A stretch of 64,000 bases of DNA from Agaribacterium sp. ZY112. Lineage in GTDB: Bacteria; Pseudomonadota; Gammaproteobacteria; Pseudomonadales; Cellvibrionaceae. Below are positions 55,434-64,000 of the stretch, piece after piece (positions within the stretch are counted from its first letter, which is position 1; each line of letters opens with the position of its first letter). Made by a program: the position numbers and the translations under genes. Where the stretch lies: contig NZ_CP166840.1 of assembly GCF_041346925.1 (NCBI RefSeq), positions 2,165,001 through 2,229,000 on the forward strand, read 5' to 3'. Under the pieces are notes generated by a model. It was not told where the DNA came from, did no database searches, and saw nothing but the letters and a program-made list of their open reading frames with translations.

Positions 55434-57947
55434 TTATTGCAGGTCAAAGCGGTTGATATACATCCAGCCGCCGGGTTTGTCCCATACAAGAACATGGGAG
55501 AGCCCCCAACTAACACCTGCAGTTGGATCTGTGTCACTTACCGGCGAGCGATATAGGCCTTGGGCGTGAGGTAAATTATTGGCCGTGGACATGATTTCAA
55601 AATTAAGCCCGTCTTCGGCAAACTGAATCGTACCTCGTTCTGGGCCGTCTAAGGTGTTGATTAAAGCAATGCCTTCATCGTATTTCCAAATTACAAGTTC
55701 ATGACCCGTATTAGTGATTGGATTGCTAGTCGATTTTACATAAGGTCCAAGTGGATCATCACTGATTGCGACCCCCCATTTGATCTCACGTTGACCAAAG
55801 TACTGCTCTTCCCCCATGCGCTCGCCTTTGTAATATAGGTGGAATTTACCATTAAAGTACAGCAACGTCGGGTCGTGTACTTTATGGCTGTCAAAGTCGC
55901 CTTTGGTGACGACATTAAAGCGATTGTCTTCATCGCCTAACCATTCACCGTTATTGGTGGCTTTTAAAATAGGCTCATCGAGTTTTGTCCAAGGCCCATG
56001 AGGTGAGGTGGCCCAAGACATACCCACGGTATTTTTCACTCGTCGTACGTAGGGGGCTTTAACTGCTTGATAGACCAAATAAAAGCGGTCTTCATGATAC
56101 AGAATTTCGGGGGTGAAGATTGATCGATCGTCATAGCTACCAGCCGGCCCGCGTTCAATCGCAGGCCCTTGCTCTTGCCAGTGATAGCCATCAGCCGAGC
56201 TTGAGTAATACAAATCACATTTATCCCAAGGGAATACCTTGCCTTCTGGGTCGCCGCTATCAAAACCGACGACATCGCCTACGCAGTGGCTGTACCAAGT
56301 GTAATACAGCCCATCAACATAGATAACAGCACTTGGGTCTCGGCGTGTCACGTCTCTATCGGCGGCTAAATCGCCGGTGAGAGCTTGTTGGCTGAAGCTA
56401 ACAGTCCATTCGCTCTGATTTGTGTAGTCCAAAGTTGGGCTGTTATTGCTTATGTAGCCTTCCCAGCGCAGAGTTGCGGCACTTTTTACTCGCCTGCGTA
56501 GGTTAAGTTCATGGTTATCTGAAGGTGCTAGAGCATCGATTTCTTTAAACATATAATCGGGGTGCTCCGCAATGAAGCCTTGGCTATTTGTACTTGATGA
56601 TCGTAGTTCAAAAAAACCTGCAGCATCGCTTGTTGTACTTAGTGCGTCATCGAGTAACTTGATTGCAACGCCCGCAAGAGGCTCGTTAGTATCGGCATCC
56701 CGGATATGGCCACTATAGAGCGTGGCAGGATCAATGCTTGTTGTAAGGTTAATATTGCAATCAGCACTTAAGGGTGCGGTGCGATAGGTGAGGTTTTCTA
56801 AGCTGCCATTACAGCCGCTGATCGAGTCAATGACATAGCCACTCTCAAGCTCTAGCTGAAATTGAATGCTTTCATTGTCTGCAGCACCAGAGCGATTAGG
56901 TCTGATAGACGCTCCACTATCACTATTTGTTACAACAAGCCAGGCATCACTCTCTAGGTAGCTAAGCTGCCCTAAATCGTTTAAGTAATTAAGGCTATCT
57001 CGGCTAAGTTGATTATCACTGATGACCAGAGCCGTGAGGTGAGGATTGCTTGTTAAAGAAATATCTTCGAGTTTATTACTGTCGAGGCTTAGCTCTTGCA
57101 AATTGCTTAGTGCTTCAATGCCAGCCAGAGATACTATGTTTTCGTTGTTGCAAGTTAGCGCCGTAATTTGCGTAATATCGGTATATTGATGGACGGCAAC
57201 ATGGCGATTGACGCAATTTGCAAAGCTAAGATCTTCAAATTCAATACCCAGTACGCTTGGCTTTAGCTCGGTAGACAGGCTAAAGGACTCTAAATTCCAT
57301 TGCCATTCAGAGCTGCCGATGGCTAACACGCGCAGGCGTATATCTCCTGCAGGCAAATCAAAGCCATTTGTTAATTCATGTGCTTGGAAGTTATCCCAAC
57401 CTGACGCGTTAATTGGTCCAAGCTGCCCAAGGCTATTCCAGCTGCCGTTGTTTTCAATCAGTAATTCAATGCCGGTGTTCTCATCAGCATTGGTGCCCAC
57501 GTTGAAGCTGGCGGTAAACTCCGCTTCATGGTTGTTGTACAGTTCATATTCAGCGTAATCGCCTGTATTAACATAATTAATAGCACCTTGATCGCCGGTG
57601 CTGTAGGTACCAATAGGCTCATCGTTACCATCATCAAAATCACCGCCGACCAGAGCAAATAATTCAGCTTCAACGTTAATGGTGTAGTTAGTGATTAGCG
57701 GTGGAACAGAAGACGTAGGGCTGGGTTGAGGGCTTGGCCGCCCCGAAGGTATGGTTGATGGTATAGGGCTAGGTACGGAGCTAGGTAGAGCGCTCGACTC
57801 TGGGTTGGGCTCTGGGCTTGAACTTGGTTTTGGGCTGTTGCTTGGGCCTGCCCCTGTATCATCTGGAGAGCTTGATGTTGATGAGCCGCCGCAAGCGCTA
57901 AGTGCGAGCGCGCCAACAAGTAACGAGTATTTGACTGTATTTTGCAC
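55434..57947 (-). CDS. GH117 neoagarobiose hydrolase-like lipoprotein, multidomain
   Basis: In this 837-residue protein the C-terminal third (about residues 495-837) is a GH117 five-bladed propeller. GH117 enzymes split alpha-1,3-linked 3,6-anhydro-L-galactose from neoagaro-oligosaccharides. Conserved motifs are RRDPSA (D537), KVFPWD, SYDDRSIFTPE, DSHKVHDP and NTGHEL. Ahead of it lie a lipobox signal (LSAC, about 19), a Ser/Pro linker (20-85), a CBM6-like domain (88-225), a leucine-rich repeat block (about 232-335) and a carboxypeptidase-regulatory-like domain (about 408-485). Typical GH117 enzymes are near 400 residues without such modules. The lipobox predicts an envelope-anchored enzyme. 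It is divergent from the GH16 gene. Confidence 0.9.
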   Translation of the reverse strand: MQNTVKYSLLVGALALSACGGSSTSSSPDDTGAGPSNSPKPSSSPEPNPESSALPSSVPSPIPSTIPSGRPSPQPSPTSSVPPLITNYTINVEAELFALVGGDFDDGNDEPIGTYSTGDQGAINYVNTGDYAEYELYNNHEAEFTASFNVGTNADENTGIELLIENNGSWNSLGQLGPINASGWDNFQAHELTNGFDLPAGDIRLRVLAIGSSEWQWNLESFSLSTELKPSVLGIEFEDLSFANCVNRHVAVHQYTDITQITALTCNNENIVSLAGIEALSNLQELSLDSNKLEDISLTSNPHLTALVISDNQLSRDSLNYLNDLGQLSYLESDAWLVVTNSDSGASIRPNRSGAADNESIQFQLELESGYVIDSISGCNGSLENLTYRTAPLSADCNINLTTSIDPATLYSGHIRDADTNEPLAGVAIKLLDDALSTTSDAAGFFELRSSSTNSQGFIAEHPDYMFKEIDALAPSDNHELNLRRRVKSAATLRWEGYISNNSPTLDYTNQSEWTVSFSQQALTGDLAADRDVTRRDPSAVIYVDGLYYTWYSHCVGDVVGFDSGDPEGKVFPWDKCDLYYSSSADGYHWQEQGPAIERGPAGSYDDRSIFTPEILYHEDRFYLVYQAVKAPYVRRVKNTVGMSWATSPHGPWTKLDEPILKATNNGEWLGDEDNRFNVVTKGDFDSHKVHDPTLLYFNGKFHLYYKGERMGEEQYFGQREIKWGVAISDDPLGPYVKSTSNPITNTGHELVIWKYDEGIALINTLDGPERGTIQFAEDGLNFEIMSTANNLPHAQGLYRSPVSDTDPTAGVSWGLSHVLVWDKPGGWMYINRFDLQ

Positions 57948-58045
57948 AGGTTTTTACCTTTAGGTTTATGCCTTTGCTTCTATCTAGAGGGGCATTTTTT
58001 ATTGAGGTTGGCTTACTTTCCCTGCGATGTATGGCTGTAAAAAGG

Positions 58046-58065
58046 GCGTAAAAGTACGCTTTTTT
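58046..58065. terminator. Terminator-like hairpin in GH117-GH16 control region
   Basis: GCGTA (58046-58050) and TACGC (58055-58059) form a short stem followed by TTTTTT on the plus strand. It lies between two divergent genes, so it does not end either. It may be an attenuator in the GH16 leader or a chance structure. The remaining bases of 57948-58240 show no gene. Confidence 0.4.
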
Positions 58066-58240
58066 ATCTAGTTCATCGTTATTTTTATACCTAATAGTGC
58101 CTTTTATTTGTCGCGTAGATCAACCATTAAGCGCTTTGGGCTTGAAAAAAGTAGTCCTGTGTCTAAAAGTGTTAGCTTTTTCCTTCTAAGGAGAGAAGGG
58201 CAACATTGTTAATACAATCATAACTCGAGGTACATGCTTA

Positions 58241-59899
58241 ATGCGGACCCCCAGCAAATTCTTAACTGCTCTCACTGTTTCTAGTCTTTTGGCTGCTTGT
58301 GGAGGTGCATCTTCTACCAGCCCCGAGCCTAGTCCTGCTACAAGCCCAAGTCCTGCTGTTGAACCATTACCGAGTTCAAGCCCAAGCTCTTTACCTAGTA
58401 TTAGCCCAAGTGCTGTTCCGAGCGTCTCTGCAAGTGTCAGCCCTAGCCCAGCCTCCAGTGATAACCCGAATGGCAATTTTGTTATACAAGCTGAGGACTA
58501 CACAGCCACACAAGGCGATGTTGATACGGAAAGTGCCGATGGCGGTACGGTCGTTAATTTCTTTAATAGCGGAGATGTGCTCGAGTTTAATGTCAACATT
58601 GAGCTGGCGGGCTTATATGAGGTGACCTATCGGGTTTCTTCGCCTGCATCCGACGCTGTGGCGGAGTTATTTGTTACTAACCAAGCCGGTGATGGCGTAG
58701 AGCATGTGGATACCAGTGTTGTCTCTACTGGCGATTGGGCTGTATTTGAAGATGTAGTGGCAGGCCAGCATTTTAATATTTGGAGCGCAGGCCCTAATAC
58801 CATTCAGCTGCGCGGTTCGGGTACGAGCGATTATCAATTCAATACAAACTACCTTAGCTTTCGGCGTATCGGTGATATAGATGTTGACGTAGATAGCGAT
58901 GCCGATGGTGTTCCTGATCACACCGATGAGTGCCCAGAAACTTCGCTTGATGACGAGGTTAATTCAGTGGGCTGTGCCTTGTCTCAGCTTGATGGTGATA
59001 ATGACGGTATTAGCAATGACGTCGATCAATGTCCTGCTTCGACAGAGGGGGTTAATGTCGATGCCAATGGTTGTGAGTTTTCAGGTGGTGTTATTGACGT
59101 TAATACAGCTAATCCTGCTTTGCCCTCTTTTACAACGTTTTTGGATACAACTCCTGCAGGAAAACAGTGGCAAAAAGTTGAGGCAATGTCTGATGAGTTT
59201 GATACTTGGGATGCTGCTAAGTGGTTTAAATCAACTTGGAACTATGGTGATACGCCCGTCAAGATGATGCACAGTAACTCAGGCGTTACAGATGGTTATT
59301 TATGGATTAAAGCCACCTTAAACGCAGGCAGTACACAGTGGTTTGAAACCTCTAGGGTGCATTCTCGTGCGAAAATTTTATTTCCAATGTATACCGAAAG
59401 TCGTATCCAGGTAGCCAATATTTCAGCTTACAGTACCTATTGGCTTAATAACGGTGACGCCAATAATCGTGATGAAATTGATATTATTGAAATTAACCCC
59501 ACCCCTACATGTGACTGCCAACCCAATTATCCTTGGCAAATGAACTCCCAGTATTTCATTGTAAAAAATGGCGATATAGAACGAGCTCACGGTAATTCAA
59601 ATAACAATGACTTATCTGGTGCTAATGCCTTAAAAGGGCAGCGATGGAATGAGGACTATCACGTTTTTGGCGCATGGTGGAAAGATAAAAACACCGTTCA
59701 ATTTTATTTGAATGGCGAGCCTGTTAACAGTGTGACGACAACTCAAGATTTCACTCTTGAACAAGAAATTATCTGGGATTTATGGACTCAGGATTCAACT
59801 TGGGTAGGTGGGTTGCCGGCTCAAGATGATTTATTGAATGAGGCGAACAGTACGATGAAAGTAGATTGGGTTCGTACTTGGCAGCTTGTTGATGAATAG
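58241..59899 (+). CDS. GH16 beta-agarase/porphyranase lipoprotein
   Basis: This is a 552-residue secreted family 16 endo-hydrolase. The lipobox LAAC (C20) is followed by a Ser/Pro linker (about 24-76), a CBM6-like domain (about 78-210) and two TSP3-type calcium repeats with Cys pairs (about 213-285). The catalytic jelly roll (about 305-552) has the motif E412-I-D414-I-I-E417 (nucleophile, helper Asp, acid/base) in NRDEIDIIEINPT. A WLNNGDANNR loop precedes it, as in agarases. Agarose or porphyran cannot be told apart by eye. It is divergent from GH117 and followed by the second GH86 gene on the same strand. Confidence 0.92.
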   Translation: MRTPSKFLTALTVSSLLAACGGASSTSPEPSPATSPSPAVEPLPSSSPSSLPSISPSAVPSVSASVSPSPASSDNPNGNFVIQAEDYTATQGDVDTESADGGTVVNFFNSGDVLEFNVNIELAGLYEVTYRVSSPASDAVAELFVTNQAGDGVEHVDTSVVSTGDWAVFEDVVAGQHFNIWSAGPNTIQLRGSGTSDYQFNTNYLSFRRIGDIDVDVDSDADGVPDHTDECPETSLDDEVNSVGCALSQLDGDNDGISNDVDQCPASTEGVNVDANGCEFSGGVIDVNTANPALPSFTTFLDTTPAGKQWQKVEAMSDEFDTWDAAKWFKSTWNYGDTPVKMMHSNSGVTDGYLWIKATLNAGSTQWFETSRVHSRAKILFPMYTESRIQVANISAYSTYWLNNGDANNRDEIDIIEINPTPTCDCQPNYPWQMNSQYFIVKNGDIERAHGNSNNNDLSGANALKGQRWNEDYHVFGAWWKDKNTVQFYLNGEPVNSVTTTQDFTLEQEIIWDLWTQDSTWVGGLPAQDDLLNEANSTMKVDWVRTWQLVDE

Positions 59900-60334
59900 T
59901 TATTTTAAGTAATGTATTTGTAGCTCATTTCTTTGAGCTGCATTAAACTGCAGGACCCTAAGTTCAGAGCTTAGGGTCTAGCCCTGCTGGCTTCTTTTTG
60001 CCTTGAGTGCGTTCTCCGCTTTAATTCGTTTGATTTTATTTCTTATTTCAGGCGCTAATTAAATTCGCCTTTCTTGTTGTTTTCCTGCTTAAAACTATCT
60101 TTATTTTGTCGTGTTTTGAGCTTTTAGATCTGTGTCTCATCAAAAACTGTGTTTTGAATTGGGCTTTCTTTATGATTTTAGGGCTTTATGATTTTTGAGT
60201 AACAGAATACGCCTTTGTTTTTGTGTGTTTTTAGTGTCGTTTTTTTGTTTGCCCTCTTATTTTTCAAGGAGTTGAAGAGTTTTTGCGCAAGGCTTAGCGC
60301 GGGATGTGTGAACCCTACAGCCTGGAAAATAACA
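59900..60334. other. Intergenic region between GH16 and GH86 gene 2
   Basis: A perfect 9-bp dyad (GACCCTAAG at 59954-59962 with CTTAGGGTC at 59970-59978) flanked by GCAG/CTGC and followed by CTTCTTTTT is a probable terminator of the GH16 gene. The frame of the next gene is open upstream to 60215, but that part encodes a T-rich hydrophobic stretch without homology. The region is T-rich and probably holds the GH86 promoter. Confidence 0.6.
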
Positions 60335-63211
60335 ATGAAAAAAAACAGTCCTAGCGCTTGGCGCTTACCTTTGCTTTTGACGGCTCTTATCGGCAGTCAG
60401 GCTCAAGCCCTTACCGAAACCGAGATCAACTTAGATGTGCGTCACAGTGTCTCGGGCTTCTCCGATTTCGACCGTGAAAAATATATGGTAATGCACTCGT
60501 CTCTATCTGAGAACGACTGGGATGGCAATGAAGATTTACTGACGTATTTAATGGAAGATCTCGATGTTTATTTTGGGCGTAATAATGGTGAAATGAATTG
60601 GCGTACAAGCCAAACTACGGAGGATGCTTCGCGCTCCGGTTTTGCCGACCCCACAAGTGTTGCCGCACAAGCTTTAGCCTCAAAAAATGCTTATGCCCTC
60701 AATGAAACCGCTCGACATAAATACGATGCTCGCAATGAAGTGATGTTTGGTGGGCAGTTAAGTGGTTTTTGGCCCGGCATGCACAATGGCAGTGGCGGTT
60801 GGAGCTTTGCCAATGGTGAGGCTGTTGGCGAGTGGATGGGGCATTTTGTTAACAATGCATTTAGGAGCGCTGAACAAGGGCCTAGTCTGGGCATGCAAGC
60901 GCCACGCTATGTCGAAATTCTCAATGAGCCGCTGTACCACTTGGTCGATGTTGAAGGTGAAGACCCGCTTGAAGCTTTTGAGTTTCATCGCGATGCAGCT
61001 GAAGCCTTTCATCTAACGCATACCGGTGACACCCAGATCGGTGGTTATGTCACCGCTTTCCCGTTTTTTGATGAAAGAAACTTTGAGCGCTGGAATGAGC
61101 GCATGAAGTTGTTTATCGATACGGCGGGTGAGCAAATGGATTATTTTGCAATCCACCTTTACGATTTTAACTACTTGAGTTCTGCTCGTGGCCCTGCAAC
61201 CTTTAAAGGCGGCCGCATTGAAGCGACCTTAGATATGATGGAGCAGTATGAGCAGTTAACTTTGGGAGAGGTTAAGCCTTTTTTGATTTCAGAGTTTGGC
61301 GGTCGAGATCATCAAACAGAGGCTTTGGCCACTGCTAATGGCTGGTCGAGCATTAATGATTGGCAGAGTATGAAAGCGTTTAGCCCAATGACTCTTCAAT
61401 TTCTAGAGCGCCCTCACTTAATGCTAAAAAGCATCCCTTTTATGCTTGCGAATGCGCATTGGTTTGCCGACGCAGGTGGTCAAGGTCGCGGTTATCCCTG
61501 GCGTTTAATGATTCATGAAGATGAGCGAATCGAGGGGGGCAGCGCAGACTATGTTTTTTCAGACCTAGTTAAATTCTACGAGCTTTGGGCTAATGTCAGC
61601 GGAACTCGTGTAGATACTCGCAGTAATGACCCCGATGTACTGATTGACGCTTATGTCGATGGTGCGACAGCTTATGTGATCCTCAGTAATTTAAATACAA
61701 CAGCGGAAAAGGTGAGTTTCAACCTTTTTGGTGAGCAGGATGTGAGCTTAGATAGCGTATTGGTTAAGCACCTCTACCTTAATGGTGTGGCTGCTGAATT
61801 ATCGGAAAATACGCTAGCGCAAGCTCTAGCTAGTTTTACTCTAGCGCCAGAAGCAACGGCAATATTGCAGTACAACTTTGATGCTGACGTAGCTGTTAAT
61901 AAAAGCTCGGTAGAAGAAAAGTACTACGCAGAGACTTACCAGCAGGGTATTAGCGCAGGCGAGGCTAATACTTTTTCAATTAGTGGGGTTTCTGTTCCTA
62001 GTTATGGGGAAGCTGTGTTGCGTTTGAGTTTTGGTCGAGCCCATGGCTTATCTACGTTACCTGTGGTCAGTATTAACGGTAACGAACTGCAAGTAAGTGC
62101 CGATTTTGCTGGGGACATGCAGGAATATCGCAATCAGTTCTTTAGTGTATTGGAAATTCCGGTAGCCATTGATCAGCTGAGCGCGACTAATACGGTTGCG
62201 GTGACCTTTAGTGATACGGGTGGTTTTGTTACTACAAGCACGCTGGAGGTCTATGAGTTTAGTGAAGATATTCGAGATAAAGGCACTGCCGTTACTGGGG
62301 TAGAGGTCTCACATGATGATGTCACGCTCGGTATTGGCGAAGACTTTTCCTTAGTGGCTACAGCGGTACCTTTTTTTGCAGATAATGATCTAGGTGTGAC
62401 TTATTCATCTAATGATGAGCGTATTGCTCGTGTAGATCGACTCAGTGGTGTTATCAGTGCTGTTAGTGCGGGTGTCACGACCATTGTTGCCATGTCTAAT
62501 GTTGGTGGTTTTCAAGCGCAAACAAATCTTACCGTCGAGTCTCCTGTTGAGGCGTTCATACGTTTTGATGATAGTAGTCAGTACGACGGTGCAGATATTG
62601 AAGTTGGCTCGACTTTTCATGTTGTGGTAAATGTTGATGCTGGTACCGCTGAGACTGTTGTGGCGGGTACTTTAAACGGCGTAGAGCTGCGCCTGAGGCA
62701 TCTTGGGGAAGGGTATGCTGTTGCTGGTGATGATCTTTTTATGAGCTCTGATGCAAGTTTGATTGGTGAGCGCAGCGGTAACTTAGTATTTAGTGTGACT
62801 ATTCCCGATGATGCGACGCTGAGTGCTGATTTGGCAAGCGGAGAGTTTTATTGGCTTTGGTTGCGATTCACCAGTTCAGATGGTGAGGTGCATCAAGCAA
62901 CTGCATTTCCTAATCTTGTTGCGGCGGCCTTAACACCCTCTCCACAGCCGTCGCCAGAGCCATCTGTGCAAGTGTCAGCAATTCCTACTCCACAGCCGTC
63001 GCCAGAGCCTTCTGTGCAAGTGTCAGTAGTTCCTACTCCACAGCCTTCACCTGAGGCCTCCGTAGGCGTACCAACAGAGCCCGAACCTGCAAGCTCATCG
63101 GAGTCTAAAACTAGCTCTGGTGGTGGTGTCTTTGACCCTATATTGTGGTTATTAACTGTGCTGGCTTCATTCTTGACGCTATCTCGTCGTACATCTGCGC
63201 GTGAAAAGTGA
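60335..63211 (+). CDS. GH86 beta-agarase/porphyranase with GlyGly-CTERM-like tail
   Basis: This 958-residue paralogue of the other GH86 in this cluster has a signal peptide ending near SQAQA. The catalytic domain has E198 in EILNEPLYHL and E320 in LISEFGGRDH. A beta-sandwich, a BIG2 domain (VTGVEVSHDDVTLGIGEDF) and one copy of the roughly 120-residue repeat found five times in the paralogue follow (ends near FPNLVA). A Pro/Ser/Glu linker with 16-residue repeats leads to SSGGGVFDPILWLLTVLASF and a basic end, matching GlyGly-CTERM sorting signals processed by rhombosortase. The ATG at 60335 is chosen because a normal signal peptide follows; the frame is open to 60215. Confidence 0.9.
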   Translation: MKKNSPSAWRLPLLLTALIGSQAQALTETEINLDVRHSVSGFSDFDREKYMVMHSSLSENDWDGNEDLLTYLMEDLDVYFGRNNGEMNWRTSQTTEDASRSGFADPTSVAAQALASKNAYALNETARHKYDARNEVMFGGQLSGFWPGMHNGSGGWSFANGEAVGEWMGHFVNNAFRSAEQGPSLGMQAPRYVEILNEPLYHLVDVEGEDPLEAFEFHRDAAEAFHLTHTGDTQIGGYVTAFPFFDERNFERWNERMKLFIDTAGEQMDYFAIHLYDFNYLSSARGPATFKGGRIEATLDMMEQYEQLTLGEVKPFLISEFGGRDHQTEALATANGWSSINDWQSMKAFSPMTLQFLERPHLMLKSIPFMLANAHWFADAGGQGRGYPWRLMIHEDERIEGGSADYVFSDLVKFYELWANVSGTRVDTRSNDPDVLIDAYVDGATAYVILSNLNTTAEKVSFNLFGEQDVSLDSVLVKHLYLNGVAAELSENTLAQALASFTLAPEATAILQYNFDADVAVNKSSVEEKYYAETYQQGISAGEANTFSISGVSVPSYGEAVLRLSFGRAHGLSTLPVVSINGNELQVSADFAGDMQEYRNQFFSVLEIPVAIDQLSATNTVAVTFSDTGGFVTTSTLEVYEFSEDIRDKGTAVTGVEVSHDDVTLGIGEDFSLVATAVPFFADNDLGVTYSSNDERIARVDRLSGVISAVSAGVTTIVAMSNVGGFQAQTNLTVESPVEAFIRFDDSSQYDGADIEVGSTFHVVVNVDAGTAETVVAGTLNGVELRLRHLGEGYAVAGDDLFMSSDASLIGERSGNLVFSVTIPDDATLSADLASGEFYWLWLRFTSSDGEVHQATAFPNLVAAALTPSPQPSPEPSVQVSAIPTPQPSPEPSVQVSVVPTPQPSPEASVGVPTEPEPASSSESKTSSGGGVFDPILWLLTVLASFLTLSRRTSAREK
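62942..63063 (+). repeat. 48-bp tandem repeat coding the Pro/Ser linker
   Basis: Units start at 62942, 62990 and 63038 (about 2.5 copies, few mismatches) and encode PQPSPEPSVQVSAIPT-type 16-residue repeats in the linker of GH86 gene 2. Recent duplication or slippage is likely. Confidence 0.85.
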
Positions 63212-63222
63212 GCATAAGCTGT

Positions 63223-63257
63223 AGGAAGGGGGGGGGGCTTAGCCCCCCTTCCTTTTT
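63223..63257 (+). terminator. Intrinsic terminator of GH86 gene 2
   Basis: AGGAAGGGGGG (from 63223) pairs with CCCCCCTTCCT (ending 63253), followed by TTTT. It lies 12 bp after the stop. The remaining bases to 63485 show no gene. Confidence 0.88.
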
Positions 63258-63485
63258 ACGAGTTACAAATTAGTGATTGTTTTTTGAGGGGGTATTTATC
63301 TACCACCTTTTTCCGGGGTTGGATAGGTAGAGGTTTACCGCGCCAATATTTTTCATACTGTTGTGTAGAGTTTTTTCTTCGCTTAGTATCATTCCTCCTT
63401 CCAGATCAGCCGGTTAATTAAGGAGTTCGGTTTATAGTTGCAATGACGTTCTGGTTGGTTTTTACCATTTATTAAAGGAATAAAA

Positions 63486-64000
63486 ATGAAAATAAGTATT
63501 ATTGGATATTGTAAGGGGGCGTTAGCCTCTGTTTTATTACTAGGCTCGGTTTTGTCCTATGCTGATAGTCGCACTTATTATGGTGACGAAGTAAGTGTAA
63601 GAGGCTTTCCGGTAGAGAGTGCTTTTATCGGTCAGTTTTGTCTTGATCAGAATAGTAACTGGGTAAACTCGTCGATTCTTTATAGCTCGCCTAATTTTGA
63701 TGTGTCAGCCGCAAAGTATGTTAATAATGATTGGGTGCTAGGTTTTCCTGATGATGTGGTGTCGGTTGTTCGTGTTGTTACATGCTCCGCCCCCTCAACT
63801 GTAACCATTCCTGCAGGCACAAGAAGGGGGGCGAAAATTGACCCAAACAGTGCGGACCAAGTATGTGCTGAAGCTGGTTATGGTCCTTCGGTGTCTTATA
63901 CTACTACCCCCTATACAGAAGTGGGGTTGGCTTCATGGACAGGAAGTAGCTGGCAGGTATATGGCGTTCCAATTATTTACGGGCCGCCACTATTAAATAC
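63486..64000 (+). CDS. Secreted protein of unknown function, 3' end beyond window
   Basis: An open frame from the ATG at 63486 (AAAGGA upstream) runs to the window edge, giving at least 171 residues. A signal peptide (ALASVLLLGSVLSYA, cleavage near residue 26) leads a protein rich in Tyr, Ser, Val and Trp with several cysteines (FCLDQNSNW, VVTCSAPST, DQVCAEAGYGPS). I recognise no family. The composition suggests a beta-rich extracellular protein, possibly carbohydrate-related given the neighbours. Confidence 0.75.
   Translation, partial: MKISIIGYCKGALASVLLLGSVLSYADSRTYYGDEVSVRGFPVESAFIGQFCLDQNSNWVNSSILYSSPNFDVSAAKYVNNDWVLGFPDDVVSVVRVVTCSAPSTVTIPAGTRRGAKIDPNSADQVCAEAGYGPSVSYTTTPYTEVGLASWTGSSWQVYGVPIIYGPPLLN

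Overview
The window looks like chromosome from a marine, agar-degrading gammaproteobacterium of the Saccharophagus/Cellvibrio/Alteromonas kind. The evidence is the set of agar-specific glycoside hydrolases (two GH86, one GH16, one GH117, one GH50), secreted proteins with Ser/Pro linkers, CBM6 and thrombospondin type 3 repeats, and gamma-type housekeeping genes (csrA, trmO, rbgA, yiaV/yiaW). The species cannot be named from the sequence alone. I found no tRNA, CRISPR array, insertion sequence, integrase or phage gene.

Layout. 1-2.2 kb: end of a DUF885 protein and a convergent family 9 glycosyltransferase. 2.3-5.85 kb: a 23S-5S rRNA unit with its own promoter, boxA, processing stem and terminator, but no 16S gene and no tRNA. 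6-12.2 kb: housekeeping and sensory genes (DUF707 protein, CsrA, AhpD-like protein, Aer-like chemoreceptor, orphan sugar-binding protein, thioesterase, RbgA). 12.3-21.6 kb: exporter system 1, consisting of an NtrC-type regulator, histidine kinase, HlyD adaptor, ABC ATPase, FtsX-type permease and TolC channel. 21.6-31.1 kb: secreted proteins of unknown role, a VWA protein, YiaW/YiaV, an esterase and TrmO. 31.1-44.6 kb: an acyltransferase, a GH50 beta-agarase lipoprotein and exporter system 2 (two permeases, ATPase and HlyD on the minus strand, with a divergent NtrC-type regulator and kinase). 44.6-50.3 kb: two GNAT acetyltransferases, a GumN/TraB protein, a glycine-zipper protein, an AraC regulator, a PEBP protein and a beta-lactamase-family hydrolase. 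50.5-63.2 kb: the agar cluster (GH86, GH117, GH16, GH86). The window ends inside a further secreted protein.

How they work together. The GH16 and GH86 enzymes would cut agar or porphyran outside the cell. GH50 would release neoagarobiose, and GH117 would split that into 3,6-anhydro-L-galactose and galactose. Uptake genes (TonB receptors, permeases) and anhydrogalactose catabolism are not in this window. The two exporter systems are paralogous. Each has a sigma-54-type activator beside it and a GG-N10-(G/A)C promoter-like element before its HlyD gene. In system 2 the minus-strand operon runs with only 28 bp of spacing into the GH50 gene, which suggests that agar degradation and a signal-controlled exporter are co-expressed. 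The most unusual items are the 16S-less rRNA unit, the multidomain GH117, the GH86 pair with different C-terminal sorting modules, and the exporter-agarase linkage.
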